The notes under the pieces: model-generated
What the model was told of the DNA's origin: nothing
Database searches by the model: none
Seen by the model: the letters and a program-made list of their open reading frames with translations, nothing else
Shown: piece after piece, positions 27,190-35,644 of the stretch
Numbering within the stretch: the first letter of the stretch is position 1
How the letters are laid out: the number at the start of each line of letters is the position of its first letter
Assembly: GCA_963169195.1 (NCBI GenBank)
Contig: CAUJDN010000014.1
Coordinates: forward strand, 58,074 to 122,073
Source of the DNA: Acidobacteriota bacterium
Lineage (GTDB): Bacteria; Acidobacteriota; Vicinamibacteria; Vicinamibacterales; UBA2999
Reading direction: 5' to 3'
DNA: 64,000 bases
Program-made: the position numbers and the translations under genes

Positions 27190-28782
27190 ATGAGCACGTT
27201 ACACGCCGGGGCGGGGCTCGAGACGCTCGGGATTCACGCCCGTCAGCCTGTGCACGGAAACCTTCAGGCCGCGGCCCTCTACGAGCACGCCATCCGCCGG
27301 GCCGAAGGCCTCATCGCGGCCGACGGGCCGCTCGTCTGCCGGACGGGCTCGCACACCGGGCGCTCGCCCAATGACAAATTCGTGGTCCGGGAGCCGTCCA
27401 GCGAGGCCAATGTCTGGTGGGGCAAGGTCAACCGTCCCATGCAGCCGGCGCACTACGAGACGCTGCGCGCCGACGTCATGGCCCACCTGGGCCAGCAGGA
27501 ACTCTTCGTGCAGGACCTCTATGCCGGGGCCGATCCGACCTACCGGCTGCCCGTCCGTTTCGTCCAGGAGCTCGCCTGGCACAACCTGTTCGTCCGCAAC
27601 CTCTTCATCGTGCCGCCCGCGGCCGACCTGCCGGGCTTCCGGCCGGACTACACCGTGATGACCGCGCCGTCGTTCAAGGCCGACCCGGCCCGGCATGGCA
27701 CGCGGTCGGAGGTGGTCATCGCCCTCAGCCTCGAGCGGCGCGAGGTGATCATCACCGGCACGAGCTACGCGGGCGAGAACAAGAAGTCCATCTTCACCGT
27801 GCTGAACTACGTTCTGCCGCTCAAGGGCGTGCTGGCGATGCACTGCTCGGCCAACATCGGCCCGTCCGGCGACACGGCGCTCTTCTTCGGGCTGTCGGGG
27901 ACCGGCAAGACGACGCTCTCGAGCGATCCCGAGCGACGCCTCATCGGCGATGACGAGCACGGCTGGAGCGATCGCGGCGTGTTCAACTTCGAGGGCGGCT
28001 GCTACGCGAAGATGATCAAGTTGTCGCCGGAAGCCGAGCCGCAGATCTTCGGCACGACGCGGCGCTTCGGCACCGTGCTGGAGAACGTGGCGATCGATCC
28101 GGTCACGCGGGCCCTGGATTTCGACGACGCGTCGCTGACCGAGAACACGCGGGGGGCGTATCCCATCGAGTTCATCGCGCATGCGGTCCTCGAGGGCATG
28201 GGGGGGCACCCCGAGAACATCGTGATGCTCACGGCCGATGCCTACGGCGTGCTGCCGCCGATCGCCCGACTGTCGCCCGAAGGCGCCATGTACCACTACC
28301 TTTCGGGCTACACCGCCAAGGTGGCCGGGACGGAAAAGGGCGTGACGGAGCCGACGGCAACCTTCAGCACCTGCTTCGGCGCGCCGTTCCTGCCGCTCAA
28401 CCCCAACGTGTACGCGCGGCAGCTCGGCGAGCGCATCGCCAGGTACGGCGCCAGGGTGTGGCTGGTGAACACGGGGTGGACCGGAGGGCCGTACGGCGTC
28501 GGCAGTCGCATGAAGATTGCCCACACGCGGGCGATGATCCGCGCCGCGCTGTCGGGCGGGCTGGATCACGTCGGCTACCAGCGGCACCCGGTCTTCAACA
28601 TCGAGATGCCCACCAGCTGCCTCGACGTGCCCCCGGGCGTGCTCGATCCGCGCGGCACGTGGGCTGACAAGGACGCCTACGATCGGCAGGCGACCCGCCT
28701 GGCGAAGATGTTCGTCGAGAACTTCAGGGCCTTCGAGGCCGACGTCGCGCCGGCCGTCAAGGCCGCCGGTCCCACGGTCTGA
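27190..28782 (+). CDS. pckA: Phosphoenolpyruvate carboxykinase (ATP)
   Basis: A 530-residue ATP-type PEP carboxykinase, converting oxaloacetate and ATP to PEP, ADP and CO2 for gluconeogenesis. Key sites are RTGSHTGRSPNDKFVV for substrate binding, GENKKSIFT with the Mn-ligand lysine, the PEPCK Walker A GLSGTGKTT, GDDEHGWSD for metal and ATP, and NTGWTGGPYGVG with the mobile-loop region near the C-terminus. Length is normal for the family. An in-frame ATG 15 bases earlier (27175) is also possible. It has its own promoter and is followed by gatB 81 bp later. Confidence 0.96.
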   Translation: MSTLHAGAGLETLGIHARQPVHGNLQAAALYEHAIRRAEGLIAADGPLVCRTGSHTGRSPNDKFVVREPSSEANVWWGKVNRPMQPAHYETLRADVMAHLGQQELFVQDLYAGADPTYRLPVRFVQELAWHNLFVRNLFIVPPAADLPGFRPDYTVMTAPSFKADPARHGTRSEVVIALSLERREVIITGTSYAGENKKSIFTVLNYVLPLKGVLAMHCSANIGPSGDTALFFGLSGTGKTTLSSDPERRLIGDDEHGWSDRGVFNFEGGCYAKMIKLSPEAEPQIFGTTRRFGTVLENVAIDPVTRALDFDDASLTENTRGAYPIEFIAHAVLEGMGGHPENIVMLTADAYGVLPPIARLSPEGAMYHYLSGYTAKVAGTEKGVTEPTATFSTCFGAPFLPLNPNVYARQLGERIARYGARVWLVNTGWTGGPYGVGSRMKIAHTRAMIRAALSGGLDHVGYQRHPVFNIEMPTSCLDVPPGVLDPRGTWADKDAYDRQATRLAKMFVENFRAFEADVAPAVKAAGPTV

Positions 28783-28799
28783 GCCCGCCGCCAGCCATG

Positions 28800-28805
28800 T
28801 AGAAT
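28800..28805 (+). promoter_or_regulatory. -10-like TAGAAT upstream of gatB
   Basis: TAGAAT lies 58 nt before the gatB ATG, which would give a leader of about 50 nt. An ATG inside the hexamer (28804) is in frame but would precede the transcript start. Confidence 0.3.
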
Positions 28806-28863
28806 GGCGGGAGCCCGGGGCGCCGTCACGCGCCCCGGGTCCGGTCGTGAGCCCGCCATCGTC

Positions 28864-30303
28864 ATGTCCGCATTCGAACCCGTCATCGGCCTCGAGATCC
28901 ACGCGCAACTCCTCACCCGTACCAAGATCTTCTGCGGGTGTCCCACCGCCTTCGGTGCCTCTCCCAACACCCACGTCTGCCCGGTCTGCCTCGGGCTGCC
29001 GGGCGCCCTGCCGGTCCTGAACCAGCGCGCGGTCGATCTGGCGGTCACGGCCGCCCTGGCGCTTGGCTGCGACGTCCAGCCACGGTCGGTCTTCGCACGC
29101 AAGAACTACTTCTATCCGGACCTTCCCAAGGGCTACCAGATCTCGCAGTACGAACTGCCGCTGGCCACGGGTGGAGGGCTGGACATCGAGGCGGACGGGG
29201 CGAAGAGGTTCGTCCATCTCACGCGCATCCACCTGGAGGAGGACGCGGGCAAGTCGCTCCACGAGGGCTTTGCCGACTCCGACCGCAAGACCTACCTGGA
29301 CTACAACCGGAGCGGGGTGCCGCTCATCGAGATCGTCTCCGAACCGGACATGCGGTCCGCCGAAGAGGCGGCGCACTTCTTCGAGCGCCTGCGGCAGATG
29401 CTCGTCTGGCTCGGCGTCAACGATGGCAACATGGAGGAGGGGAGCCTCCGTTGTGATGCCAACGTCTCGGTGCGCCCCGCGGGCCGCGCCACGCTCGGCA
29501 CCAAGACGGAAGTGAAGAACGTGAATTCCTTCCGGCACCTGCAGAGGGCCATCGAGTACGAGATTGGCCGCCACGTGGACGTCATCACGCACGGCGGCCG
29601 GATCGTGCAGGAGACCCGGCTGTTCGACGCGGCCCAGGGCAAGACCTACTCGATGCGGAGCAAGGAGGAGGCGCACGACTACCGCTATTTCCCGGAACCG
29701 GACCTGCCGCCGCTGGTCGTCGGGGAGGCGCGCCGCGAGGCGCTCAGGGCCGCGCTCCCGGAACTCCCCGAGGCGCGAAGCGCGCGGTTCCAGGCGCGCT
29801 ACGGGCTGCCGGCCTACGACGCGGAGCTGCTGACGCAGACGCGCGGGCTGGCCGACTACTTCGAGGCGACGGCCACTGCCGCCGGAAGCCCCAAGGCGGC
29901 CAGCAACTGGGTGATGGGCGAAGTGCTTCGGACGATGAAGGAGCGGGACGTCGCCGTTGAAGACGTGCCGCTGGCGCCCGCGGCCCTGGCCGGCCTCATC
30001 CGCGTGGTCGAGCAGGGCACGATCAGCAGCACGGTGGCGAAGGACGTGTTCGCGAAGATGTACGAGTCGGGCCGATCGGCCGACGACATCGTCGCCGCCG
30101 AGGGGCTGGCCCAGATCTCGGACACCGCGGCCCTCGAGCCGCTGGTCCGGGCCGTGGTCGAGGCGCATGCCGACGTGATTGAGGAGATTCGGGCGGGGAA
30201 GGATCGCAAGCTCCAGTTCCTGGTCGGGCAGGTCATGAAGCAGTCGCGGGGGAAGGCCGATCCGAAGCTGGTGACCGAGCTGCTGAAGCAGGTGATTGGT
30301 TAG
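28864..30303 (+). CDS. gatB: Asp-tRNA(Asn)/Glu-tRNA(Gln) amidotransferase subunit B
   Basis: A 479-residue GatB, the kinase/tRNA-binding subunit of GatCAB that converts Glu-tRNA(Gln) or Asp-tRNA(Asn) to the amidated forms. It opens with the family signature FEPVIGLEIHAQL; zinc cysteines lie in IFCGCPT and CPVCLGLPGALP, and EVKNVNSFR and HDYRYFPEPDLPP are intact. The C-terminal YqeY-like tail domain is present. gatA and gatC are not in the window. ATG 28864 is chosen because family members start just before FEPVIG. A TAGAAT at 28800-28805 is a possible -10. Confidence 0.95.
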   Translation: MSAFEPVIGLEIHAQLLTRTKIFCGCPTAFGASPNTHVCPVCLGLPGALPVLNQRAVDLAVTAALALGCDVQPRSVFARKNYFYPDLPKGYQISQYELPLATGGGLDIEADGAKRFVHLTRIHLEEDAGKSLHEGFADSDRKTYLDYNRSGVPLIEIVSEPDMRSAEEAAHFFERLRQMLVWLGVNDGNMEEGSLRCDANVSVRPAGRATLGTKTEVKNVNSFRHLQRAIEYEIGRHVDVITHGGRIVQETRLFDAAQGKTYSMRSKEEAHDYRYFPEPDLPPLVVGEARREALRAALPELPEARSARFQARYGLPAYDAELLTQTRGLADYFEATATAAGSPKAASNWVMGEVLRTMKERDVAVEDVPLAPAALAGLIRVVEQGTISSTVAKDVFAKMYESGRSADDIVAAEGLAQISDTAALEPLVRAVVEAHADVIEEIRAGKDRKLQFLVGQVMKQSRGKADPKLVTELLKQVIG

Positions 30304-30353
30304 CTGTGATGCGCGCGAGTCGCCCGTATTCGGCCGGGCGCCGGCGGAGCTAG

Positions 30354-30359
30354 TAGACT
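30354..30359 (+). promoter_or_regulatory. -10-like TAGACT at the ftsE start
   Basis: TAGACT ends 7 nt before the ftsE GTG, so the transcript would begin at the start codon. No Shine-Dalgarno sequence is present. The same hexamer with a TTGACA -35 precedes the small gene at 31960. Confidence 0.4.
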
Positions 30360-30366
30360 ACCGACC

Positions 30367-31032
30367 GTGATCGAGACGCAGAACCTGAGCAAGGCGTACG
30401 GGGACTACTACGCCCTGCGCAACCTGACGCTGACGATCGACAAGGGGGAGTTCGTGTTCCTCACCGGGGCCAGTGGCGCCGGCAAGAGCACGCTGCTCAA
30501 GCTCCTCCTGCTCCAGGAGCGGCCGACGGAGGGCGACATGGTGGTGGGAAACCGCAACCTCGCACGCCTCTCCCCGGGCGAGGTGCAGGCCTACCGGCGC
30601 ACGGTCGGCTTCGTCTTCCAGGACTTCAAGCTCATCGCGGCCAAGACGGTCTTCGAGAACGTCTCGTTCGCGCTCCGCGTGCTGGGCGTCCCCATCGACC
30701 AGCAGCGGCGCCGCACCTACCAGGTGCTGAAATGGGTCGGCCTGCAGCACCGGCTCCAGGCGTTTCCGCTGGAGCTCTCGGGCGGCGAGCAGCAGCGCAT
30801 CGCCATCGCCCGGGCGCTCGTCAACGACCCCCAGATCATCCTGGCCGACGAGCCCACCGGCAATCTCGATCCCGAACTGTCGATCGAGATCATGAAGCTG
30901 TTCAGGGACATCAACACGCGCGGCACCACGGTGCTGGTCGCGACACACAACCCTGAGCTCATCCGGTTCGTGAACCGCCGCAGCATTCATCTCGAGCACG
31001 GGCGAATCGACCAGGGCGGAGGGATGCCGTGA
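30367..31032 (+). CDS. ftsE: Cell-division ABC transporter ATP-binding protein FtsE
   Basis: A 221-residue FtsE, the ATPase partner of FtsX that activates periplasmic peptidoglycan hydrolysis at the septum. Walker [10 protein letters not shown], signature [15 protein letters not shown], Walker [13 protein letters not shown] and H-loop VATHN are intact. The phrase [10 protein letters not shown] is typical of FtsE. The gene has a GTG start and overlaps ftsX by GTGA, the standard ftsEX arrangement. Confidence 0.95.
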   Translation: MIETQNLSKAYGDYYALRNLTLTIDKGEFVFLTGASGAGKSTLLKLLLLQERPTEGDMVVGNRNLARLSPGEVQAYRRTVGFVFQDFKLIAAKTVFENVSFALRVLGVPIDQQRRRTYQVLKWVGLQHRLQAFPLELSGGEQQRIAIARALVNDPQIILADEPTGNLDPELSIEIMKLFRDINTRGTTVLVATHNPELIRFVNRRSIHLEHGRIDQGGGMP

Positions 31033-31916
31033 GCATGCTGCGGTATTCCCTCGACGAGGCGCGCGCCAGCCTCTGGCGCGGCGGGCGCGCGGCGGCGATG
31101 TCGATGGGCACCATTTCCATCGCCTTTCTCGCCCTCGGCGGGTTCCTGCTGATGTCGGCCAACCTCCAGCGCGTGGTGCAGCGATGGATGGAGTCGGCGG
31201 AGGTGTCGGTGTTCCTTCGCGATGACATCGCGGCCGAGTCCCGTGCCGCCATCGAGCAGCACCTGAAGGCGGAGGCCGCCGCCCTGAACGTGGACTACCT
31301 CACCAAGGAGCAGGCCCTGGACCGGTTCCAGGCCGACTTCCCCGAACTGGCCGACGTCGCCCCCACCCTCGGGACCAATCCGTTCCCGGCCTCGTTCGAA
31401 GTGCGCCTCAGGCCCGGCGGGCGTGTCGCGGACGAGGCCGAGGCGCTGGCCTCGCGGGTGAGCACGCTCGACGGCGTCTCCGACGTGCAGTTCGATCGGC
31501 GATGGCTCGAGCGCGTGCTGTCGCTCCTCGCCGGCGTGCGCGCGGCGGGCCTGGCCCTGACCGTCGTGCTGCTGCTCGGGGCGGCGTTCACCGTGACGGC
31601 CGTGGTCCGCCTGTCGCTCCACGCCCGGCGCGACGAGCTGGACATCATGCAGCTCGTGGGCGCGCCCTTCGGCTTCATCCGCGGGCCGTTCGTCGTCGAG
31701 GGGTTGCTGCTGGGGGGCGTTGGCGCCCTCGTGGCCCTGGCGGTGCTGGGGGCGGGCTATGGGAGCGTGCGGGGCTGGCTCGGACCCGAGCTGTCCGGCC
31801 TGCTGTCAGGCGACCACGTGGCGTTCCTGTCGGTCGGGGACATGGGGCTGCTGGTGGGCGCTGGTCTTGGCGTCGGTGCCCTGGCCGGGCACGTGGCCTC
31901 GCGATCGGCCCGTTGA
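31029..31916 (+). CDS. ftsX: Cell-division protein FtsX
   Basis: A 295-residue FtsX: a cytoplasmic N-terminus, transmembrane helix 1 (about 25-45), a periplasmic domain of about 120 residues carrying the usual VSVFLRDD strand and the LTKEQALDRFQ segment, then three more helices (about 170-195, 220-245, 265-290). The coupling segment DELDIMQLVGAPFGFIRGPF is well preserved. It is translated from GTG overlapping ftsE. A strong promoter-like sequence begins at its stop codon and would serve the next gene. Confidence 0.94.
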   Translation: MSMLRYSLDEARASLWRGGRAAAMSMGTISIAFLALGGFLLMSANLQRVVQRWMESAEVSVFLRDDIAAESRAAIEQHLKAEAAALNVDYLTKEQALDRFQADFPELADVAPTLGTNPFPASFEVRLRPGGRVADEAEALASRVSTLDGVSDVQFDRRWLERVLSLLAGVRAAGLALTVVLLLGAAFTVTAVVRLSLHARRDELDIMQLVGAPFGFIRGPFVVEGLLLGGVGALVALAVLGAGYGSVRGWLGPELSGLLSGDHVAFLSVGDMGLLVGAGLGVGALAGHVASRSAR

Positions 31917-31942
31917 CAAGCGCGCGACGAGGACTCTAGACT
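31913..31942 (+). promoter_or_regulatory. Sigma70 promoter TTGACA-18-TAGACT
   Basis: TTGACA (31913-31918) contains the ftsX stop codon. After an 18-nt spacer, TAGACT (31937-31942) follows. Predicted transcription starts around 31949, just ahead of the small gene at 31960. Confidence 0.6.
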
Positions 31943-31959
31943 GGGAGGTGTTGTCGGAC

Positions 31960-32265
31960 ATGTCGAGGGTAAGGAACCGCCTCCCGAACTTCCTGACCGA
32001 CCGCCCCGCGAAGCTCCCCGTCTCGACACTCGCTGATTTCTACCGCGAAGAATTCCTCAAACACCAACGGTGCCTGCAGCAACAGCGGGAGTACTTCTCC
32101 GAGCAGGCCATCTGCGGGGTGGAGCGTGCGCTCCAGCGCGTCATGGCCGACCTCGAACACCTCTCCGAAAAAGCCGACGCCGACGAGGTGATGGCGCAGC
32201 TGCTCCGCGAGTTCGACATCGTGACGGGCCTGTCGGCCTGGTCCGATCCCCTCAAAGTCCACTGA
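31960..32265 (+). CDS. Small conserved-looking protein of unknown function
   Basis: A 101-residue, charged, mostly helical protein (central segment REEFLKHQRCLQQQREYF, then a long amphipathic helix ending LREFDIVTGL). No signal peptide, membrane segment or known motif is seen. ATG 31960 has GGGAGG about 11 nt upstream; in-frame TTG 31951 and GTG 31948 would suit a leaderless start from the promoter at 31913-31942. It lies between ftsX and glycerate kinase and overlaps an alternative start of the latter. Third-position GC matches its neighbours, supporting real coding. Confidence 0.65.
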   Translation: MSRVRNRLPNFLTDRPAKLPVSTLADFYREEFLKHQRCLQQQREYFSEQAICGVERALQRVMADLEHLSEKADADEVMAQLLREFDIVTGLSAWSDPLKVH

Positions 32266-32294
32266 CACCCTCTCTCAGAACCGATGCTCTCCGC

Positions 32295-33557
32295 GTGATC
32301 CAGGCCGCACTGGATGGCGTGTCCGCCCGTCGTGTCGTTGAACGTGCCTTCGGGCGTCAGGTCACGCGTTCGCGCCTCCTCGATGCGCCGGTGCACGTCA
32401 TCGCGGTGGGGAAGGCCGGCCCGGCCATGGCCACGGCCCTGCTGTCCCACCCGGCGCTGCGTGTCCGGTCGGCTCTGGCGATTGGCACGCACCCGGCGAC
32501 CGCGATGCCGCCCTCGCTCGACTTCATGCCGGCTTCCCACCCGTTCCCCGACGGGCGGAGCCGTGCCGCGGCGGCGGAGGCCCTCGCGCGCGCGTCGCGC
32601 GTCGCGCGCCACGAACGTCTCGTGCTCCTGCTCTCGGGAGGCGCCTCGGCGCTCATGTGCGAGGCCGCCGAGGGTGTGAGGTTCGACGACAAGCTCGCGG
32701 CGACGCGGGCCTTCATGCTGGCGGGCGCAGACATCCACCAGCTGAATGCCCTCCGCAAGCACCTCTCGAGGGTCAAGGGCGGACGGCTGGCCGCGGCCTG
32801 TCCCGGCGCGACGACGACACTGGCCCTCTCGGACGTCGTTGGAGACGACCTGAGCGTGATCGGTTCGGGGCCGGGCCTGCCCGACCCGTCGACATGGGCC
32901 GACGTGGCCGTCACGGTGGAGTCCCGCCACGCGTGGGATCAGCTGCCGCAGGCCGTGGTCTCACGAATCCGTGACGGCCGTGCAGGCCTGGTGGCCGAAA
33001 CGCCCAAGCCCGGGGACGCGGCCCTGTCGAGAGCCGAGGGGTTCCTCGTGGGACGGGCTGCGGATGCGGTGGAAGCCGCCCGCGGGGAGGCGGCCCGGCT
33101 CGGATATTCCGTCGTGGTCCTCGAGGAGCGGCTGACCGGCGAGGCGCGCCTGGCGGGGCCGGCGTGGTTGGACCAGGCCTTGGCACGGGCGCGGGCCGAG
33201 CACGGCCGAGCATGCGTGCTGTCGGCCGGCGAGACCACCGTGCAGGTGACCGGGCCGGGCACCGGCGGCCGCAACCTGGAGTTCGCGCTGTCATTGGCAG
33301 AGCCGATGGCGGGCCTGGGCCCGGCCCTGGCGGCCAGTGTGGGCACTGACGGTATCGACGGCACGAGCGACGTGGCCGGGGCGATGGTGGACGCCGGCAC
33401 GCTCCAGCGGGCCAGGACGCGCGGCCTTCCCGAACCGGGCGAGGTGCTCGACCGGAACGATTCGTTCCACTTCTTCGCCCCCCTGGGCGATACGATCCGG
33501 ACGGGACGGACCGACACCAACGTGGGCGACATCCAGGTGCTGCTGGTGGACCAGTGA
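32295..33557 (+). CDS. Glycerate 2-kinase (GckA/MOFRL family)
   Basis: A 420-residue glycerate kinase of the MOFRL type, phosphorylating D-glycerate to 2-phosphoglycerate in serine, glyoxylate or sugar-acid breakdown. Signatures are VIAVGKAGPAM near the N-terminus, LLLSGGASALM, NALRKHLSRVKGGRLA, SDVVGDDLSVIGSGP and the MOFRL-domain GPGTGGRNLEFAL and GTDGIDGTSD. GTG 32295 is the first canonical start. The homology-like N-terminus seems to extend about 11 residues further, to a CTG at 32262 that overlaps the previous stop as CTGA. It overlaps rnr by GTGA. Confidence 0.9.
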   Translation: MIQAALDGVSARRVVERAFGRQVTRSRLLDAPVHVIAVGKAGPAMATALLSHPALRVRSALAIGTHPATAMPPSLDFMPASHPFPDGRSRAAAAEALARASRVARHERLVLLLSGGASALMCEAAEGVRFDDKLAATRAFMLAGADIHQLNALRKHLSRVKGGRLAAACPGATTTLALSDVVGDDLSVIGSGPGLPDPSTWADVAVTVESRHAWDQLPQAVVSRIRDGRAGLVAETPKPGDAALSRAEGFLVGRAADAVEAARGEAARLGYSVVVLEERLTGEARLAGPAWLDQALARARAEHGRACVLSAGETTVQVTGPGTGGRNLEFALSLAEPMAGLGPALAASVGTDGIDGTSDVAGAMVDAGTLQRARTRGLPEPGEVLDRNDSFHFFAPLGDTIRTGRTDTNVGDIQVLLVDQ

Positions 33558-35644
33558 GCAAATCCGACTTGTTGAGCCGCCTCCGGGCGCGCCTTGCGCA
33601 CCCGGCGACCGCGGACGAGATCATCCGCATCCTGCGCATCCCGCGGCTGGAGCGCCCGACGGTGAAGCGGCAGCTGCGCGCCCTGGTGAGCGACGGCGCG
33701 CTCGTGAAGGTGGGTGGGCGTCTCTACGCCTTTCCACGGGGCCGCGGCCGGCGCGCGCCCGAGATACCGCGGCCGCTGCTGACGCACGTGGTTGGCCGAT
33801 TCGAGCGCGATCGGACGGGACAGGCCTACGTGGCGCCGTTCGACCGCCGCGCCATGGACGACATCCTCGTCCCGCGCGGGGAGACGGGCGATGCCGAGCC
33901 GGGGCAGATGGTGACCGTGGCGATCACCCGGCACGGCGCCAGCGGCCACGCGCCGCGCGGAGAGGTCACCGAGGTGCTCGGGCACGTGGACGAGCCCGGC
34001 GTAGACACGGAGATCATCCTCCGCAAGCACCGAATCCCGGACGAGCACGGCCCCGACGCGCTGGCCGAGGCCGCCCGCATTGGCGCCAGCGTGCGCCCCG
34101 AGGACGCGGCCGGCCGCACCGACTACCGCAGCCACATCGTCGTGACCATCGACGGCGAGCACGCGCGCGACTTCGACGATGCCATCTCCATCGAGCGGCT
34201 GCCGAACGGCCACTACTGGCTGGGCGTGCACATCGCCGACGTCGCGCACTACGTGCAGGAAGGCAGCGCACTCGACCGCGAGGCGTGCGAGCGCGGCACG
34301 TCCGTGTACTTCCCGGAACGGGCCGTGCACATGTTCCCGTCGGCGCTCGCCACCGGCGTGTGCTCGCTCAACCCCGGAGTGGACCGGCTCGTCCAGTCGT
34401 GCCTGATGGAGGTGACGACCCGGGGCGAGGTCGTGCGCCACGAGATGCACGACGGTGTGATCCACAGCACGGCGCGGATGACCTACACCGATGTGAACGC
34501 GATCCTCACGGACCGCGACCCCGCCGTCATGGAGCGGTATCGGGAGCTGGTGCCTACCTTCGAGCTGATGCGCGACCTGTTCACCATCCTGAACGGGCGC
34601 CGCCGCCGGCGCGGGTCGGTGGACTTCGACCTGCCGGAGCCCGAAATCGTGCTCGACACCGAGGGGCTGGTCGCCGACATCATCGCCTCCGAGCGCAACA
34701 TCGCCCACCGGCTCATCGAGGAGTTCATGCTGCTGGCCAACGAGACCGTGGCCCGCCATCTCGAGGACGCGGGCATGCCCGCCCTCTATCGCATCCACGA
34801 GCCGCCCGATCCGCTCAAAGTGGAGGAGTTCGAGGCGTTCGTCGGCTCGCTGGGGTACTCGCTGGGCGCGCCGCCGGACGGCGTGCGCCCCGCCGACTTC
34901 CAGCGCCTCGTCGAGGCGATCCGCGGCGCGCCCGTGGAGCGGCCGATTGCGTTCCTGATGCTGCGCACGATGCAGAAGGCCCGCTACGATTCCGTGAACC
35001 TGGGCCACTTCGGGCTGGCCGCCGCCAGCTACACGCATTTCACGTCGCCCATTCGCCGCTACCCGGATCTGGTGGTCCATCGATCGCTGCGCGAGCAGCG
35101 GCAGGGGAAGGTCTCCGCGGAGCGGCGCGAGGCGCTCGAGGTGTCGCTGCCGGAACTTGGCCGCCATGCCTCCGAGCGCGAGCGCCGCGCCATCGAGGCC
35201 GAGCGCGAGCTGGTGCAGTGGAAGAGGGTCCGCTTCATGGCGGACAAGGTCGGCGAGGTGTTCGAGGGCTACATCACCGGCGTCACCCACTTCGGGCTCT
35301 TCGTCGAGCTCGTGGAGCACTACGTCGAGGGTCTCGTGCACATCTCGGCGCTCGCCGACGACTTCTACCGGTTCACCGACGGGACACATGCCCTCGTCGG
35401 TGAGCGCACGGGCCGGGTCTTCCGCCTGGGTGACCATGTCCGCGTGCGGATCGCGCGCGTGGATCTCGAGCGCCGGATGATCGACCTTGGCATCGAAGAA
35501 ATCCTCGAGTCCGCGCGCGGGGACGATGGCCACCGCCCGCGCAGGCCGAAGACCCCGCGCCGCGCGACCGCCCCCGGGCGAGGCCGCCAGGCCCGGTCGA
35601 TGCGGCCCGGCAGGCGTGAACGCGCGCGCCGGAAGAAGCGATGA
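33554..35644 (+). CDS. rnr: Ribonuclease R (3'-5' exoribonuclease)
   Basis: A 696-residue RNase II-superfamily enzyme that degrades structured RNA. The order is an N-terminal winged-helix segment (about residues 8-70), cold-shock domains, the RNB catalytic domain with the Mg-binding run [12 protein letters not shown], the conserved [18 protein letters not shown], an S1 domain (about 580-660) and a lysine/arginine-rich tail. The tail and winged helix favour RNase R over RNase II. GTG start overlaps glycerate kinase, and its stop overlaps selB as ATGA. Confidence 0.94.
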   Translation: MSKSDLLSRLRARLAHPATADEIIRILRIPRLERPTVKRQLRALVSDGALVKVGGRLYAFPRGRGRRAPEIPRPLLTHVVGRFERDRTGQAYVAPFDRRAMDDILVPRGETGDAEPGQMVTVAITRHGASGHAPRGEVTEVLGHVDEPGVDTEIILRKHRIPDEHGPDALAEAARIGASVRPEDAAGRTDYRSHIVVTIDGEHARDFDDAISIERLPNGHYWLGVHIADVAHYVQEGSALDREACERGTSVYFPERAVHMFPSALATGVCSLNPGVDRLVQSCLMEVTTRGEVVRHEMHDGVIHSTARMTYTDVNAILTDRDPAVMERYRELVPTFELMRDLFTILNGRRRRRGSVDFDLPEPEIVLDTEGLVADIIASERNIAHRLIEEFMLLANETVARHLEDAGMPALYRIHEPPDPLKVEEFEAFVGSLGYSLGAPPDGVRPADFQRLVEAIRGAPVERPIAFLMLRTMQKARYDSVNLGHFGLAAASYTHFTSPIRRYPDLVVHRSLREQRQGKVSAERREALEVSLPELGRHASERERRAIEAERELVQWKRVRFMADKVGEVFEGYITGVTHFGLFVELVEHYVEGLVHISALADDFYRFTDGTHALVGERTGRVFRLGDHVRVRIARVDLERRMIDLGIEEILESARGDDGHRPRRPKTPRRATAPGRGRQARSMRPGRRERARRKKR

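Noticed and set aside
27175..27192. ATG 27175 as the pckA start
   Set aside because: It adds only five non-conserved residues; ATG 27190 fits the family start equally well, so the choice stays open.
28804..28863. Longer GatB from ATG 28804
   Set aside because: The extra 20 residues are Gly/Arg-rich and precede the family signature; the ATG lies inside a possible -10.
27199..30168. A 989-codon open frame on the minus strand across pckA and gatB
   Set aside because: It spans two well-conserved genes and their intergenic region in antisense; composition is typical of shadow frames.
32939..35533. An 864-codon open frame opposite glycerate kinase and rnr
   Set aside because: Antisense shadow of two conserved genes, without any motif.
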